A stretch of DNA of 50,034 bases from the NCBI GenBank assembly GCA_903854475.1, contig CAINWP010000220.1, positions 1 through 50,034 of the forward strand. Direction: 5' to 3'. This document shows, one piece after another, positions 7,920 to 18,161 of this stretch; position 1 is the stretch's first letter; each line of letters opens with the position of its first letter. This stretch comes from an uncultured Verrucomicrobiota bacterium. Its GTDB lineage: Bacteria > Verrucomicrobiota > Verrucomicrobiia > Limisphaerales > UBA9464. The translations under genes were made by a program, and so were the position numbers. The notes beneath the pieces were generated by a model, which did not search any database, was not told where the DNA came from, and worked only from the letters and a program-made list of their open reading frames with translations.

Positions 7920-10900
7920 ATGAACGTACCGAAAAACCTTTGGGTTTTTGCGGCCTTGGCGGCTCTGCAGTCTGCCCAAGCCGGAATAACCACGAATAAC
8001 CTCCCCTCATCGGCTCAACTTCCCGTTTCGGGATCGACCGAGCGAGGTTTCATCATCCGCGCCCTCCAGGGGCCTGCCGAGCCTGCGCTCGCCAACAACG
8101 GCGTCCGTGCCCTGCGCCAAATCAATGGAACCCTTATGGATGCCGCCGGTGTGGCTGTGCCCAATGAGGCCTTATCCGGATCTCTCACCTCACCCGCCGG
8201 CGCCTACTTGGTAGACACCGTCAATTTCGAGTTGGACGGTTCTCCAGTCGATGTCACCGACATCGAGGGCACCCTCATCACCTCGTTTGCTCCCAGCGTG
8301 TTCCCCGGCGTCCCGGGCAATGGTTCGCACACCGATAACTTCGCTGTGGAAGTCGTCGGCTTCCTGAAGCTGCCGGCCGGTGTGACCACCTTCGGCGTCA
8401 GCGTGGGTGCAGATCGCACCGACGTGAACAACGACGATTCCTACTCCGTGTTCGTCGGCACCAACCCGCGCGATTTCTTCGCGACCAAGGTGGGAGAGTT
8501 CGAGCGGAATTCTCGCGCGTTCCAGAGCAAACAGCGCAATGAGAACCAGTTTGCGGTGAATGCCCCGGTGGCCGGCGTGTATCCGTTCCGCATGATCTAC
8601 TGGCAGACCGGTCTCGGTGCGAACCTCCAGTGGTACACGGTCAACGAGGCCGGCGAGCGCATCTTGGTCAATGATCCGGCCGATACCCGTGCGATTCCTT
8701 CCTACACCGGTTCGACGGCGGCGTCCTCTTCCGGACCCTATGTGGCGGAAGCTACCCCAGGCCCCGGCTCCGATGGTTTGCAGGCCACCGCTCCGGTGAC
8801 GGCGTTAATTCAGGATGGCACCACCACGGTGGCCACCTCCGGCGTGAAGCTCGACTTCAATGGCGCTGCCGTGACCCCGCAGAAGCTGGTCAAAACCGGC
8901 AGTCGCATCGAGTTGCAGTATGACCCGAATGCCTCCCGCACCACGGCCAACAATCTAGTGAGCCTCCGGTTCACCGACTCCGCCTCGACGACCCGGACCA
9001 ACAACTGGTCCTTCGGTATTGTCACGACCGGCGGTTCTACCACCCGTGTCGCAGGCCAGTGGGACTTCGACAAGGGTGACCTGAGTGCGACCACCGGCAA
9101 GGCCCTGGAATACCTCGACGGAGCCACCGGCTTGACCAAGACCGGAACTGCGTTCGGTTTGGCCAGCGAGCTCGGTGTGCCGGCTCTGCCGGGCGGCGAT
9201 GCGCGCGTCATGAAGGTCCCCGGTGACCTCTCTAACAAGATTGGTTACGTGATGACCCACGGCATCGCCCCCAACGGCGGTGGCACCCGGGTCAACCAGT
9301 ACACCATTGTGTATGACCTCTTTGTCGGCACCGCCGGACCGGGTGCGGCCTCGCTGCTGCAAACCAGCTCGACGGCCAATACCGACGACGGCGACTTGTT
9401 CTGGCAGGGCAGCAACTTTGGCCAAGGCGGCGGCGGCTACAATGGCCGTGGCACCTTCACGGCCGGAGCCTGGCACCGCGTTGTTGCGGCTTATGACATG
9501 GCCGCTACCCCTCCGGTGGTGACCAAGTACGTGGACGGCATCAAGCAGGACGACTGGACCGCCAATCAAGGTCTGGATGCCGCTCGCCGCGCAATGGCCC
9601 CGTCAGCCATCCTCTTCGGTGACGGTGACCAAGACGAGCGCCGTGAGATGTTCGTTAATTCCATTCAGGTTCGCGCCGGTAAGCTGAGCGATGCTGAGTG
9701 TTTCGCACTCGGTGGCCCTTCGGCCGCCGGTATCCCGGCCACCATTCCGTCCAGCACGGTGACCGGTCAGTGGGACTTTGAGTTCGGTGATCTCGGTGCC
9801 TCCATCGGTGCGCCGTTGGACTACTTCGACGGGGCTGAGGGCCTCACCAAGACCGGCACCGCGTTCGGTCTGGCCAGCGAGCTCGGCGTGCCGGCCCTTC
9901 CGGGTGGCGACGCCCGCGTGATGAAGGTTCCGGGCGATCTGTCCAACAAGATCGGCTACATCATGAACCACCGCATCAACCCCAACGGTGGAGGCAGCAA
10001 GGTCAACCAGTACACCATTGTGTATGACCTCTTCGTCGGAACCGCCGGACCGGGTGCGGCCTCGCTGCTGCAAACCAGCTCGACGGCCAATACCGACGAC
10101 GGCGACTTGTTCTGGCAGGGCAGCAACTTCGGTCAGGGCGGCGGCGGCTACAATGGCCGCGGCACCTTCACGGCCGGAGCGTGGCACCGCGTTGCAGCGG
10201 CCTACGACATGGCGGCCACGCCGCCGGTGGTGGTGAAGTATGTGGATGGCATTAAGCAGGACGACTGGACCGCCAACCAGGGCCTCGATGCCCCGCGCCG
10301 CGCCATGGGTTCGTCGGCCATCCTCTTCGGTGATGGCGACCAGGACGAGCGCCGCGAGATGTTCGTGAGCTCCATCCAGGTCCGTGCCGGCCGCTTGAGC
10401 GACGCCGAATTGGCCCTTCTGGGAGCCCCGACCGCGGCCGGCATCCCGGTGGCGTTGCCGACCACTACGGTGACCGGTCAGTGGGACTTCGAGTTCGGTG
10501 ATCTCGGTGCCTCCATCGGTGCGCCGCTGGCTTACCTCGACGGTGCCGAAGGCCTCACCAAGGCCGGTACTGCCTTCGGTCTTGCCAGCGAGCTCGGCGT
10601 GCCGGCCCTTCCGGGTGGCGACGCCCGCGTCATGAAGGTTCCGGGCGATTTGTCCAACAAGATCGGTTACATCATGACCCACCGCATCAACCCCAACGGT
10701 GGCGGTAGCAAGGTGAACCAATACACCCTCGTGTTTGACCTCTTCGTGGGAACCGCCGGACCCGGTGCGGCCTCGTTGTTGCAAACCAGCTCGACGGCCA
10801 ATACCGACGACGGCGACTTGTTCTGGCAGGGCAGCAACTTCGGTCAGGGCGGCGGCGGCTACAACGGCCGTGGCACCTTCACGGCCGGAGCGTGGCACCG

Positions 10901-12095
10901 CGTTGCAGCGGCCTACGACATGGCGGCCACGCCGCCAGTGGTGGTGAAGTACGTGGATGGCATTAAGCAGGACGATTGGACCGCGAATCAGGGCCTCGAC
11001 GCCCCGCGCCGCGCCATGGGTCCGCTGGCCGTTCTCTTCGGTGATGGTGACCAGGATGAGCGTCGCGAGATGTTCGTGAGCTCCATCCAGGTTCGCGCCG
11101 GTCGCTTGAGCGATGCACAACTGCTGCTGCTCGGCGCCCCGGATGCTTCAGGTATCCCCATCGCCCTGCCGACCAGCACGGTGACCGGTCAGTGGGACTT
11201 CGACTTCGGTGATCTCGGCGCTTCCATTGGTGCTCCGTTGGCTTACCTCGATGGTGACGCCGGCCTGACTAAGGAAGGCACCAAGTTCGGTCTCGCGAGC
11301 GAACTCGGCGTCGATCTCATCGGCGGCCAGGACGTCCGCGTGATGCGCGTTCCGGGCGATCTTTCCAACAAGATCGGCTACGTGATGGCTCACCGCATTA
11401 ATCCCAACGGTGGCGGCAGCCGCGTCAATCAATACACCTTGGCCTTCGACCTCTTCGTCGGAACCACGGGTCCGGGTGCCGCCTCGCTGTGGCAGACCAG
11501 CTCCGCCGCCAACACCGATGACGGTGACTTGTTCTGGCAGGGCAACAACTTCGGCCAGGGTGGCAACGGCTACAATGGGACCGGAGCCTTCACCGCAGGT
11601 GCTTGGCACCGCGTCATTGCCGCCTATGACATGGCTGCCACCCCTCCGGTGGTCACCAAGTTCGTGGATGGCATCAAGCAGGACGATTGGACTGCCAATC
11701 AAAGCCTCGATAACACCCGTCGCACCTTGTCCACCACCGCCATCCTCTTTGGTGACGGTGACCAGGACGAGCGTCGTGAGATGTTCGTGAGCTCCGTCCA
11801 AATCCGCTCCGGCAAGCTGTCGGATGGGGAAATGGCCGCACTCGGTGGACCTAGCCCCGAGGGCCTCCCGATCCTGATTGGCGCGGCCGCTCCGGCCCCG
11901 ACCCGTCCGGTCATCAAGCTCACCCGCAACAGCGATGGTTCCGTGACCCTCTCTTGGGCGGGTTCTGAGCCGTACGTCCTGGAGTCCAAGGCTTCCCTCT
12001 CGGAGGCTGCTTGGTCACCAGTGAGCGGTGTGGCCAACAATTCCATCACCATCACCACCTCTGCGGCCTCGGCGTTCTATCGTCTGAAGCAGTAA
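7920..12095 (+). CDS. giant secreted LamG-repeat protein
   Basis: 1391 residues. A signal peptide (MNVPKNLWVFAALAALQSAQA) is followed by a roughly 350-residue N-terminal region, beta-rich, containing GVYPFRMIYWQTGLGANLQW, which resembles PA14-like carbohydrate-binding segments. Then come four consecutive LamG/concanavalin-A-like units of exactly 237 residues, each starting GQWDF and containing VMxVPGDLSNKIGY, the DDGDLFWQG block and GDGDQDERREMFV. The protein closes with a short C-terminal module (VTLSWAGSEPYVLESKASL...FYRLKQ), a common ending of secreted verrucomicrobial proteins. Probable roles are binding of carbohydrate or matrix at the cell surface. It follows the DUF1549/DUF1501 pair but has its own 165-bp upstream region. 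No catalytic residues were recognised. Confidence 0.88.
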   Translation: MNVPKNLWVFAALAALQSAQAGITTNNLPSSAQLPVSGSTERGFIIRALQGPAEPALANNGVRALRQINGTLMDAAGVAVPNEALSGSLTSPAGAYLVDTVNFELDGSPVDVTDIEGTLITSFAPSVFPGVPGNGSHTDNFAVEVVGFLKLPAGVTTFGVSVGADRTDVNNDDSYSVFVGTNPRDFFATKVGEFERNSRAFQSKQRNENQFAVNAPVAGVYPFRMIYWQTGLGANLQWYTVNEAGERILVNDPADTRAIPSYTGSTAASSSGPYVAEATPGPGSDGLQATAPVTALIQDGTTTVATSGVKLDFNGAAVTPQKLVKTGSRIELQYDPNASRTTANNLVSLRFTDSASTTRTNNWSFGIVTTGGSTTRVAGQWDFDKGDLSATTGKALEYLDGATGLTKTGTAFGLASELGVPALPGGDARVMKVPGDLSNKIGYVMTHGIAPNGGGTRVNQYTIVYDLFVGTAGPGAASLLQTSSTANTDDGDLFWQGSNFGQGGGGYNGRGTFTAGAWHRVVAAYDMAATPPVVTKYVDGIKQDDWTANQGLDAARRAMAPSAILFGDGDQDERREMFVNSIQVRAGKLSDAECFALGGPSAAGIPATIPSSTVTGQWDFEFGDLGASIGAPLDYFDGAEGLTKTGTAFGLASELGVPALPGGDARVMKVPGDLSNKIGYIMNHRINPNGGGSKVNQYTIVYDLFVGTAGPGAASLLQTSSTANTDDGDLFWQGSNFGQGGGGYNGRGTFTAGAWHRVAAAYDMAATPPVVVKYVDGIKQDDWTANQGLDAPRRAMGSSAILFGDGDQDERREMFVSSIQVRAGRLSDAELALLGAPTAAGIPVALPTTTVTGQWDFEFGDLGASIGAPLAYLDGAEGLTKAGTAFGLASELGVPALPGGDARVMKVPGDLSNKIGYIMTHRINPNGGGSKVNQYTLVFDLFVGTAGPGAASLLQTSSTANTDDGDLFWQGSNFGQGGGGYNGRGTFTAGAWHRVAAAYDMAATPPVVVKYVDGIKQDDWTANQGLDAPRRAMGPLAVLFGDGDQDERREMFVSSIQVRAGRLSDAQLLLLGAPDASGIPIALPTSTVTGQWDFDFGDLGASIGAPLAYLDGDAGLTKEGTKFGLASELGVDLIGGQDVRVMRVPGDLSNKIGYVMAHRINPNGGGSRVNQYTLAFDLFVGTTGPGAASLWQTSSAANTDDGDLFWQGNNFGQGGNGYNGTGAFTAGAWHRVIAAYDMAATPPVVTKFVDGIKQDDWTANQSLDNTRRTLSTTAILFGDGDQDERREMFVSSVQIRSGKLSDGEMAALGGPSPEGLPILIGAAAPAPTRPVIKLTRNSDGSVTLSWAGSEPYVLESKASLSEAAWSPVSGVANNSITITTSAASAFYRLKQ
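9054..11897 (+). repeat. four tandem 711-bp coding repeats (237 residues each)
   Basis: Units start at the Gly codon of GQWDF: 9054-9764, 9765-10475, 10476-11186 and 11187-11897. The period is exactly 711 bp throughout, without indels. Units 1-3 share very long identical nucleotide stretches (for example the CTCGACGGCCAATACCGACG block at about 9371, 10080 and 10791). Unit 4 is the most diverged in both DNA and protein. Confidence 0.95.
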
Positions 12096-12115
12096 GCGGT
12101 TGATTGGTTCTTACG

Positions 12116-12147
12116 AGCGGCGATCCTTCGGGATCGCCGCTTTTTTT
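12116..12147 (+). terminator. Rho-independent terminator of the LamG-repeat gene
   Basis: The arms AGCGGCGATCC (12116-12126) and GGATCGCCGCT (12131-12141) close a UUCG tetraloop and are followed by a run of seven T (12141-12147). It lies 20 bp after the LamG-repeat stop and ahead of the preferred start of the esterase gene. Confidence 0.93.
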
Positions 12148-12174
12148 GTGAATGCAACCGGGGCCATTGCGTTG

Positions 12175-13305
12175 ATGATGACAACTGTAATGGATGTCCT
12201 CACCCCTGCTTACCACCCGCCGCGGGTTTCCCGTGCGGCGTTGGCCTTGGCGGCAAGCCTTCAAGCTTCTGCGGCGGTGGATCCGATGGTGAACGCCCCC
12301 ACAGTCATTGCTTACCCGGACCATTCCCGCTTGCTCGAAGTGCGGGATGCCTCCGGCTCGGTTCGTCCGGTGGGTCCTATTGCCGACTGGGCCGAACGAG
12401 CCTCGCACATCCGGGCCGGCCTTCAGCAGGCCATGGGTCCGTTGCCCGGCGCTGCAGCCCGGGTTCCGCTCGATCTGGAGGAGTGTGGCGAGACTTCCTC
12501 GGGAAAATACCTGCGCCGCAAGATTCGCTTCACGCCAGAACTCGGAGATCGGGTACCTGCCTGGCTGCTCATCCCTCATGGGTTACGGCACCGGGCTCCG
12601 GCCATGCTTTGCCTGCATCAGACCACCGACAGTGGTAAGGATGAGCCCGCCGGCTTGGGCGGACGTGCGTCGCTGCACTACGCCCACGAGCTGGCCGAGC
12701 GGGGTTATGTGTGCCTCGTTCCGGATTATCCGTCCTTCGGAGAGTATCCCTACGATTTCGCCAAGCAGGGCGCGCATCATGCCAGCGGCTCCATTAAGGC
12801 GGTTTGGAACAACGTGCGAGCGGTGGACCTTCTCGAGTCGCTCCCGCAGGTGGATGCCGGGCGCATGGGTATCATTGGACACTCGCTCGGAGGCCACAAC
12901 GCGCTCTTCACCGCTGTTTTTGATCCCCGCCTGAAGGCGATTGTGACCAGTTGTGGGTTTACGCCGTTCCACGACTACTACGGGGGCAAGGTGGCCGGTT
13001 GGACCAGTGATCGGTATATGCCCCGGATCCGGACGGTTTATGGCAATGACGCCAGTCGAATTCCGTTCGACTTCTACGAGGTACTGGGAGCCATCGCCCC
13101 GCGGGGGGTGTTCTCGAACTCACCGGTCCGAGATGAAAACTTCGATGTCACCGGGGTGCGCAAGGCGTTCGCGGCGGCAGCTCCGGTCTTCGCCCTGCAC
13201 GGGGCGGAATCACGCCTAGTGCTCAAGACGCCGGATTCTGGGCACGACTTCCCCGAGGCCGAGCGGCGCGCCGCCTACGCCTGGCTCGACAGTGTTTTGC
13301 GCTGA
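12175..13305 (+). CDS. secreted alpha/beta hydrolase (acetyl-xylan-esterase/dienelactone-hydrolase-like)
   Basis: About 376 residues. The frame is open from 12100, but that start lies inside the preceding terminator, so the ATG at 12175 (or 12190) is chosen. A signal-peptide-like segment (RAALALAASLQASAA) follows. The body shows an alpha/beta-hydrolase core: AWLLIPHGLRHRAPAMLCLH with an oxyanion-type loop, the nucleophile elbow GIIGHSLGGHNALF (Ser of GHSLGG), and a late His in TPDSGHDFPEAERRAAY as catalytic base. Similar verrucomicrobial proteins are annotated as prolyl oligopeptidase-like or acetyl xylan esterase-like. The substrate is not deducible; a carbohydrate ester is a reasonable guess given the upstream carbohydrate-binding protein. 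Confidence 0.8.
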   Translation: MMTTVMDVLTPAYHPPRVSRAALALAASLQASAAVDPMVNAPTVIAYPDHSRLLEVRDASGSVRPVGPIADWAERASHIRAGLQQAMGPLPGAAARVPLDLEECGETSSGKYLRRKIRFTPELGDRVPAWLLIPHGLRHRAPAMLCLHQTTDSGKDEPAGLGGRASLHYAHELAERGYVCLVPDYPSFGEYPYDFAKQGAHHASGSIKAVWNNVRAVDLLESLPQVDAGRMGIIGHSLGGHNALFTAVFDPRLKAIVTSCGFTPFHDYYGGKVAGWTSDRYMPRIRTVYGNDASRIPFDFYEVLGAIAPRGVFSNSPVRDENFDVTGVRKAFAAAAPVFALHGAESRLVLKTPDSGHDFPEAERRAAYAWLDSVLR

Positions 13306-13389
13306 GCCGGAACGAGAGAATTGGCGAGGAGTTCGGGGGGAGGGGATCCTGCTTGACCCAGGGGTGGCAGATCGCTGGGGATTGACTGC

Positions 13390-13800
13390 ATGCCGTCCAC
13401 CGATGACATCGCGCGGTTCGGTCGAAGGGTTCAAGATCTCCTCCAAGAGATCGGTTCGGCGGATCTAGTGGAAATTCTCGGCGTGTATCTCATCGATACC
13501 CGCGGTCGGATGGAGCTCCTGCCGCACCTCTTGAGCGCTCGGGATTTTCGGCATCTGGCCCGGTGTGCCCACTCCGTTCAAGGGGGCTCATCGATCTTCG
13601 GTCTGGACGATCTCGCACAGGCCGCGCTGGAGGTGGAACTGGCCGCAGGCCTGCCTGATAATCCTCAATTATTTCTGCTCATCGGTGCAGTGCGAGATCG
13701 GTACGTCGATTTGGAGCCCGAACTGCAGGCCACCCACGCCACCCTGCTGGCGAGTCTCCTGGGATCTGAACCGTCTGGATCCGAATCGTCGGCGGCATAA
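13390..13800 (+). CDS. stand-alone Hpt (histidine phosphotransfer) domain protein
   Basis: 136 residues, all helical in appearance. The block LARCAHSVQGGSSIFGLDDL matches the Hpt signature H-x-x-K-G-x-x-x-x-x-G, with the phosphoacceptor at His61. The usual Lys is Gln here, while the following Gly residues are kept. Hpt proteins relay phosphate between receiver domains in multistep phosphorelays. No histidine kinase or receiver gene lies in the window, so this is an orphan Hpt. Its stop codon overlaps the A-tract that serves, on the other strand, as the U-run of the typA terminator. Confidence 0.75.
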   Translation: MPSTDDIARFGRRVQDLLQEIGSADLVEILGVYLIDTRGRMELLPHLLSARDFRHLARCAHSVQGGSSIFGLDDLAQAALEVELAAGLPDNPQLFLLIGAVRDRYVDLEPELQATHATLLASLLGSEPSGSESSAA

Positions 13801-13827
13801 AAAAACCCGCCCCAGATCGGGGCGGGT
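13799..13827 (-). terminator. Rho-independent terminator of typA
   Basis: Read on the minus strand, arms CCCGCCCC and GGGGCGGG (13806-13813 and 13819-13826) with a 5-base loop are followed by seven T (complement of A at 13799-13805). It lies about 55 bp past the typA stop and overlaps the stop codon of the convergent Hpt gene. Confidence 0.9.
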
Positions 13828-13881
13828 GAGAGGGATCGATGGAGGTTTCGGTGGAAACCCAGTAATCTGAGTGTGCGGAGA

Positions 13882-15717
<1,836 letters not shown>

Positions 15718-15902
15718 AATGGCCGTTTCCCTCCAATAGGGCCGTGCAGAATGGCGAGTGGATGGAAAACGTCAAGTTGCAGGAAGGGGTCAAACCCTGT
15801 CGGCCGCGTAACAATTTTATGACGGCGGATGTATAGGGTTGCGACGGATCGGGGCGCAAACCCCGATCAGGACGCCCAGTGAACCGTGCCAATCCCCTGC
15901 AT

Positions 15903-16697
15903 TTAACTGTTGTCGCCATCGAGGAAACCGCCCAAACCACCCAAAATGGAGCCTTCTTCGCGACGGCTTCCACCTCCCGCCGGCGAGGCGGCGATGATTC
16001 GGTTGGCCAAGCGGCTCAAGGGCAGCGACTGGAGCCAGATCTTTCCGGGCCCCCGCAGCGTGGCGAAGAAAAGACCTTCGCCACCGAAGAGGGCGGTTTT
16101 GACCTTACCCACGTACTGGATGTCGAAGGCGACCGAGTTCTGGTAAGCCACCACGCAGCCGGTGTCCACGCGCAGGGTCTCGCCCGGGGCCAAGACCTTT
16201 TCCATGAGTGTGCCGCCGGCATGCACGAAGGCCCATCCATCGCCCTGAAGGCGTTGCATGATAAAGCCCTCTCCGCCGAAGAGGCCTGCCCCGAGCTTCC
16301 GTTGCAGGGCGATGCCCACGCTCACGCCTTTGGCTGCACAGAGAAACGAGTCCTTTTGGCAAATGAGTTCGCCACCGAGGTTGGCTAGGTTCACTGCGAC
16401 GATCTTGCCGGGATAGGGCGCTCCGAAACCCACGCGGGACTTCCGGGGTGAGTGGTTCTGGAAGACCGTCATGAACAGCGACTCACCCGTGAGCAGTCGC
16501 TTGCCGGCGCCCAAGAGAGCTCCCATAAAGCCGCTCTGTTGTTGAGATCCGTCACCGAAGATGGTCTCCATTTCGATGCCTTCCTCCATGAACATCATTG
16601 CGCCCGCCTCGGCCACCACGGCTTCCATGGGGTCTAGCAGCACCTCGACATATTGAAGGTCGTCTCCGCGGATTTCGTACTCGATTTCGTGCATCAT
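15903..16697 (-). CDS. AIM24/TIGR00266 family protein
   Basis: 264 residues. The start [23 protein letters not shown] and the blocks [29 protein letters not shown] and [23 protein letters not shown] are typical of the AIM24 (DUF124) family. The fold is a trefoil of beta-helical units (the mitochondrial homologue AIM24 influences cristae structure); the bacterial function is unknown. The C-terminus is Gly/Ser-rich ([12 protein letters not shown]...[11 protein letters not shown]). It is transcribed towards typA and divergent from the aldo/keto reductase gene. Confidence 0.92.
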   Translation of the reverse strand: MMHEIEYEIRGDDLQYVEVLLDPMEAVVAEAGAMMFMEEGIEMETIFGDGSQQQSGFMGALLGAGKRLLTGESLFMTVFQNHSPRKSRVGFGAPYPGKIVAVNLANLGGELICQKDSFLCAAKGVSVGIALQRKLGAGLFGGEGFIMQRLQGDGWAFVHAGGTLMEKVLAPGETLRVDTGCVVAYQNSVAFDIQYVGKVKTALFGGEGLFFATLRGPGKIWLQSLPLSRLANRIIAASPAGGGSRREEGSILGGLGGFLDGDNS

Positions 16698-16880
16698 GGC
16701 TTTGGATTGAGGGTGGGGTCGCCGCCCTGCAAAGAGCCACCCAAACGCCAGTTGGCCTCGGGGTCAAGTGGAGGACTGGCCTTGAATCCCAAAGACATTC
16801 CGGCTCGGGCGGCTTTGGCCTGTCGGGAATCCGCGGTCGGGATTTGCCGACGGGCATCGGAGTAGGTACCGTCGCCACTC

Positions 16881-18062
16881 ATGAAGTACCGTCGTTTCGG
16901 CCGGACCGGAATTCAGATGCCTGTCTTTTCCTGCGGCGGCATGCGTTACCAGCAGTCGTGGTCGGACATTCCGTGGGACCAAGTGCCCGCCGCCGGCCAA
17001 GCCAATCTCGAGGCGACCATTGCCCGCTCCATGGAGCTGGGAATCCATCACATCGAGACTGCTCGCGGCTACGGTTCTTCGGAGATGCAGCTCGGGCCGG
17101 TGCTGGCGCATTATCCGCGCGAGTCGATGATCCTTCAGACGAAGGTGATGCCCAAGCCGACCGCGCGGGAGTTCCTCGAGACCTTCGAGACTTCCATGGC
17201 CTACTTGAAGCAAGACTACGTGGACTTGCTTTCCATCCACGGCATCAACAACCGCCAGCACTTGGACGAAACGCTTCGCAGCGGTGGCTGTATGGAAGTT
17301 TGTCGCCAACTTCAGCGCGAGGGACGGGTTCGTCACGTGGGCTTCAGCACCCACGCCACGCCGGATGTGATTTCCGAGGCCATCCGCAGCGATGAGTTCG
17401 ATTACGTCAACTTGCACTGGTACTTCGTGAACGACCTCAACCGCGTCTGCGTGGCGGAGGCGGCCCAGCGGGACATGGGTGTCTTCATCATCAGCCCGAA
17501 TGACAAGGGTGGGAAACTCTACCTCGAATTGCCCAAGATGCGTTCGTTGTGTGCGCCGTTGACGCCCATGCAATTCAACGACCTCTACTGCCTGGCCCGT
17601 CCGGAAGTGCATACCCTGTCGCTGGGTGCGGCCAAACCGTCGGATTTCGATGAGCACATCGCCGGTCTCGAACATTACGAGCAGGCGGCTCAGGCGGTGG
17701 AGTCCATCGACCGCCGTTTGCGTGAGGAAATGGAACGCGTGCTCGGGGCTGAGTGGTGCCGCCGCTGGTGGGCCGGGCTTCCGGAATTCGTGGCCGTGCC
17801 GGGCGAGGTGAACCTGGTGGAGATCTTGCGCATCTGGACCTACGCCAAGCCCTTGGAACTGACCGAGTGGGCGAAGTTTCGCTACAACATGCTCGGCAAT
17901 GCCGATCACTGGTTCCCGGGCGAACACGTCGAGAAGCTCGACTGGTCACGGCTCGATGAAGTGATTGGTCGCAGCCCGTTCGCCGATCGGTTGGCTGGGA
18001 TCTTGCGCGAGGCTCATGACCTGTTCCATGACGTTCCGGTCCAGCGACTCAGTCAAAGCTGA
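16881..18062 (+). CDS. aldo/keto reductase family oxidoreductase
   Basis: 393 residues. The N-terminal two thirds are an AKR TIM barrel beginning MKYRRFGRTGIQMPVFSCGG, with candidate catalytic residues in ETARGYGSSE (Tyr), LQTKVMP (Lys) and LLSIHGIN (His). This protein belongs to the long AKR type (COG1453-like), which usually has a C-terminal [4Fe-4S] ferredoxin-like region. Here that region (EWCRRWWAGLPEFVAVPGE and GNADHWFPGEH) has the right layout but only one cysteine, so cluster binding is unlikely. Substrate unknown; NAD(P)H-dependent carbonyl reduction is expected. It is monocistronic and divergent from the AIM24 gene. A degenerate 11-bp tandem repeat follows its stop codon. Confidence 0.88.
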   Translation: MKYRRFGRTGIQMPVFSCGGMRYQQSWSDIPWDQVPAAGQANLEATIARSMELGIHHIETARGYGSSEMQLGPVLAHYPRESMILQTKVMPKPTAREFLETFETSMAYLKQDYVDLLSIHGINNRQHLDETLRSGGCMEVCRQLQREGRVRHVGFSTHATPDVISEAIRSDEFDYVNLHWYFVNDLNRVCVAEAAQRDMGVFIISPNDKGGKLYLELPKMRSLCAPLTPMQFNDLYCLARPEVHTLSLGAAKPSDFDEHIAGLEHYEQAAQAVESIDRRLREEMERVLGAEWCRRWWAGLPEFVAVPGEVNLVEILRIWTYAKPLELTEWAKFRYNMLGNADHWFPGEHVEKLDWSRLDEVIGRSPFADRLAGILREAHDLFHDVPVQRLSQS

Positions 18063-18068
18063 GCCCAA

Positions 18069-18122
18069 TCGGAGTCTAGTCGGAGTCCAGTGGGAGCCCA
18101 GTCGCAGTCCAGTTCGAGTCCG
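18069..18122. repeat. degenerate 11-bp tandem repeat after the aldo/keto reductase stop
   Basis: Five head-to-tail copies near the consensus TCGGAGTCCAG: 18069-18079, 18080-18090, 18091-18101, 18102-18112 and a 10-base last copy 18113-18122. It starts six bases after the stop codon at 18062, in a 99-bp convergent intergenic space. Confidence 0.8.
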
Positions 18123-18161
18123 TCCCCGGGTGATCGTTTTTGACGCGATCCTTTGGGCGGG

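Noticed and set aside
9603-11120. 505-residue minus-strand frame inside the LamG repeats
   Set aside because: It is the antisense image of the repeats in a GC-rich gene; its own repeated blocks merely mirror them.
12100-12174. Earlier start for the esterase gene at 12100
   Set aside because: It would place the N-terminus inside the UUCG-loop terminator of the LamG-repeat gene; the signal peptide begins later.
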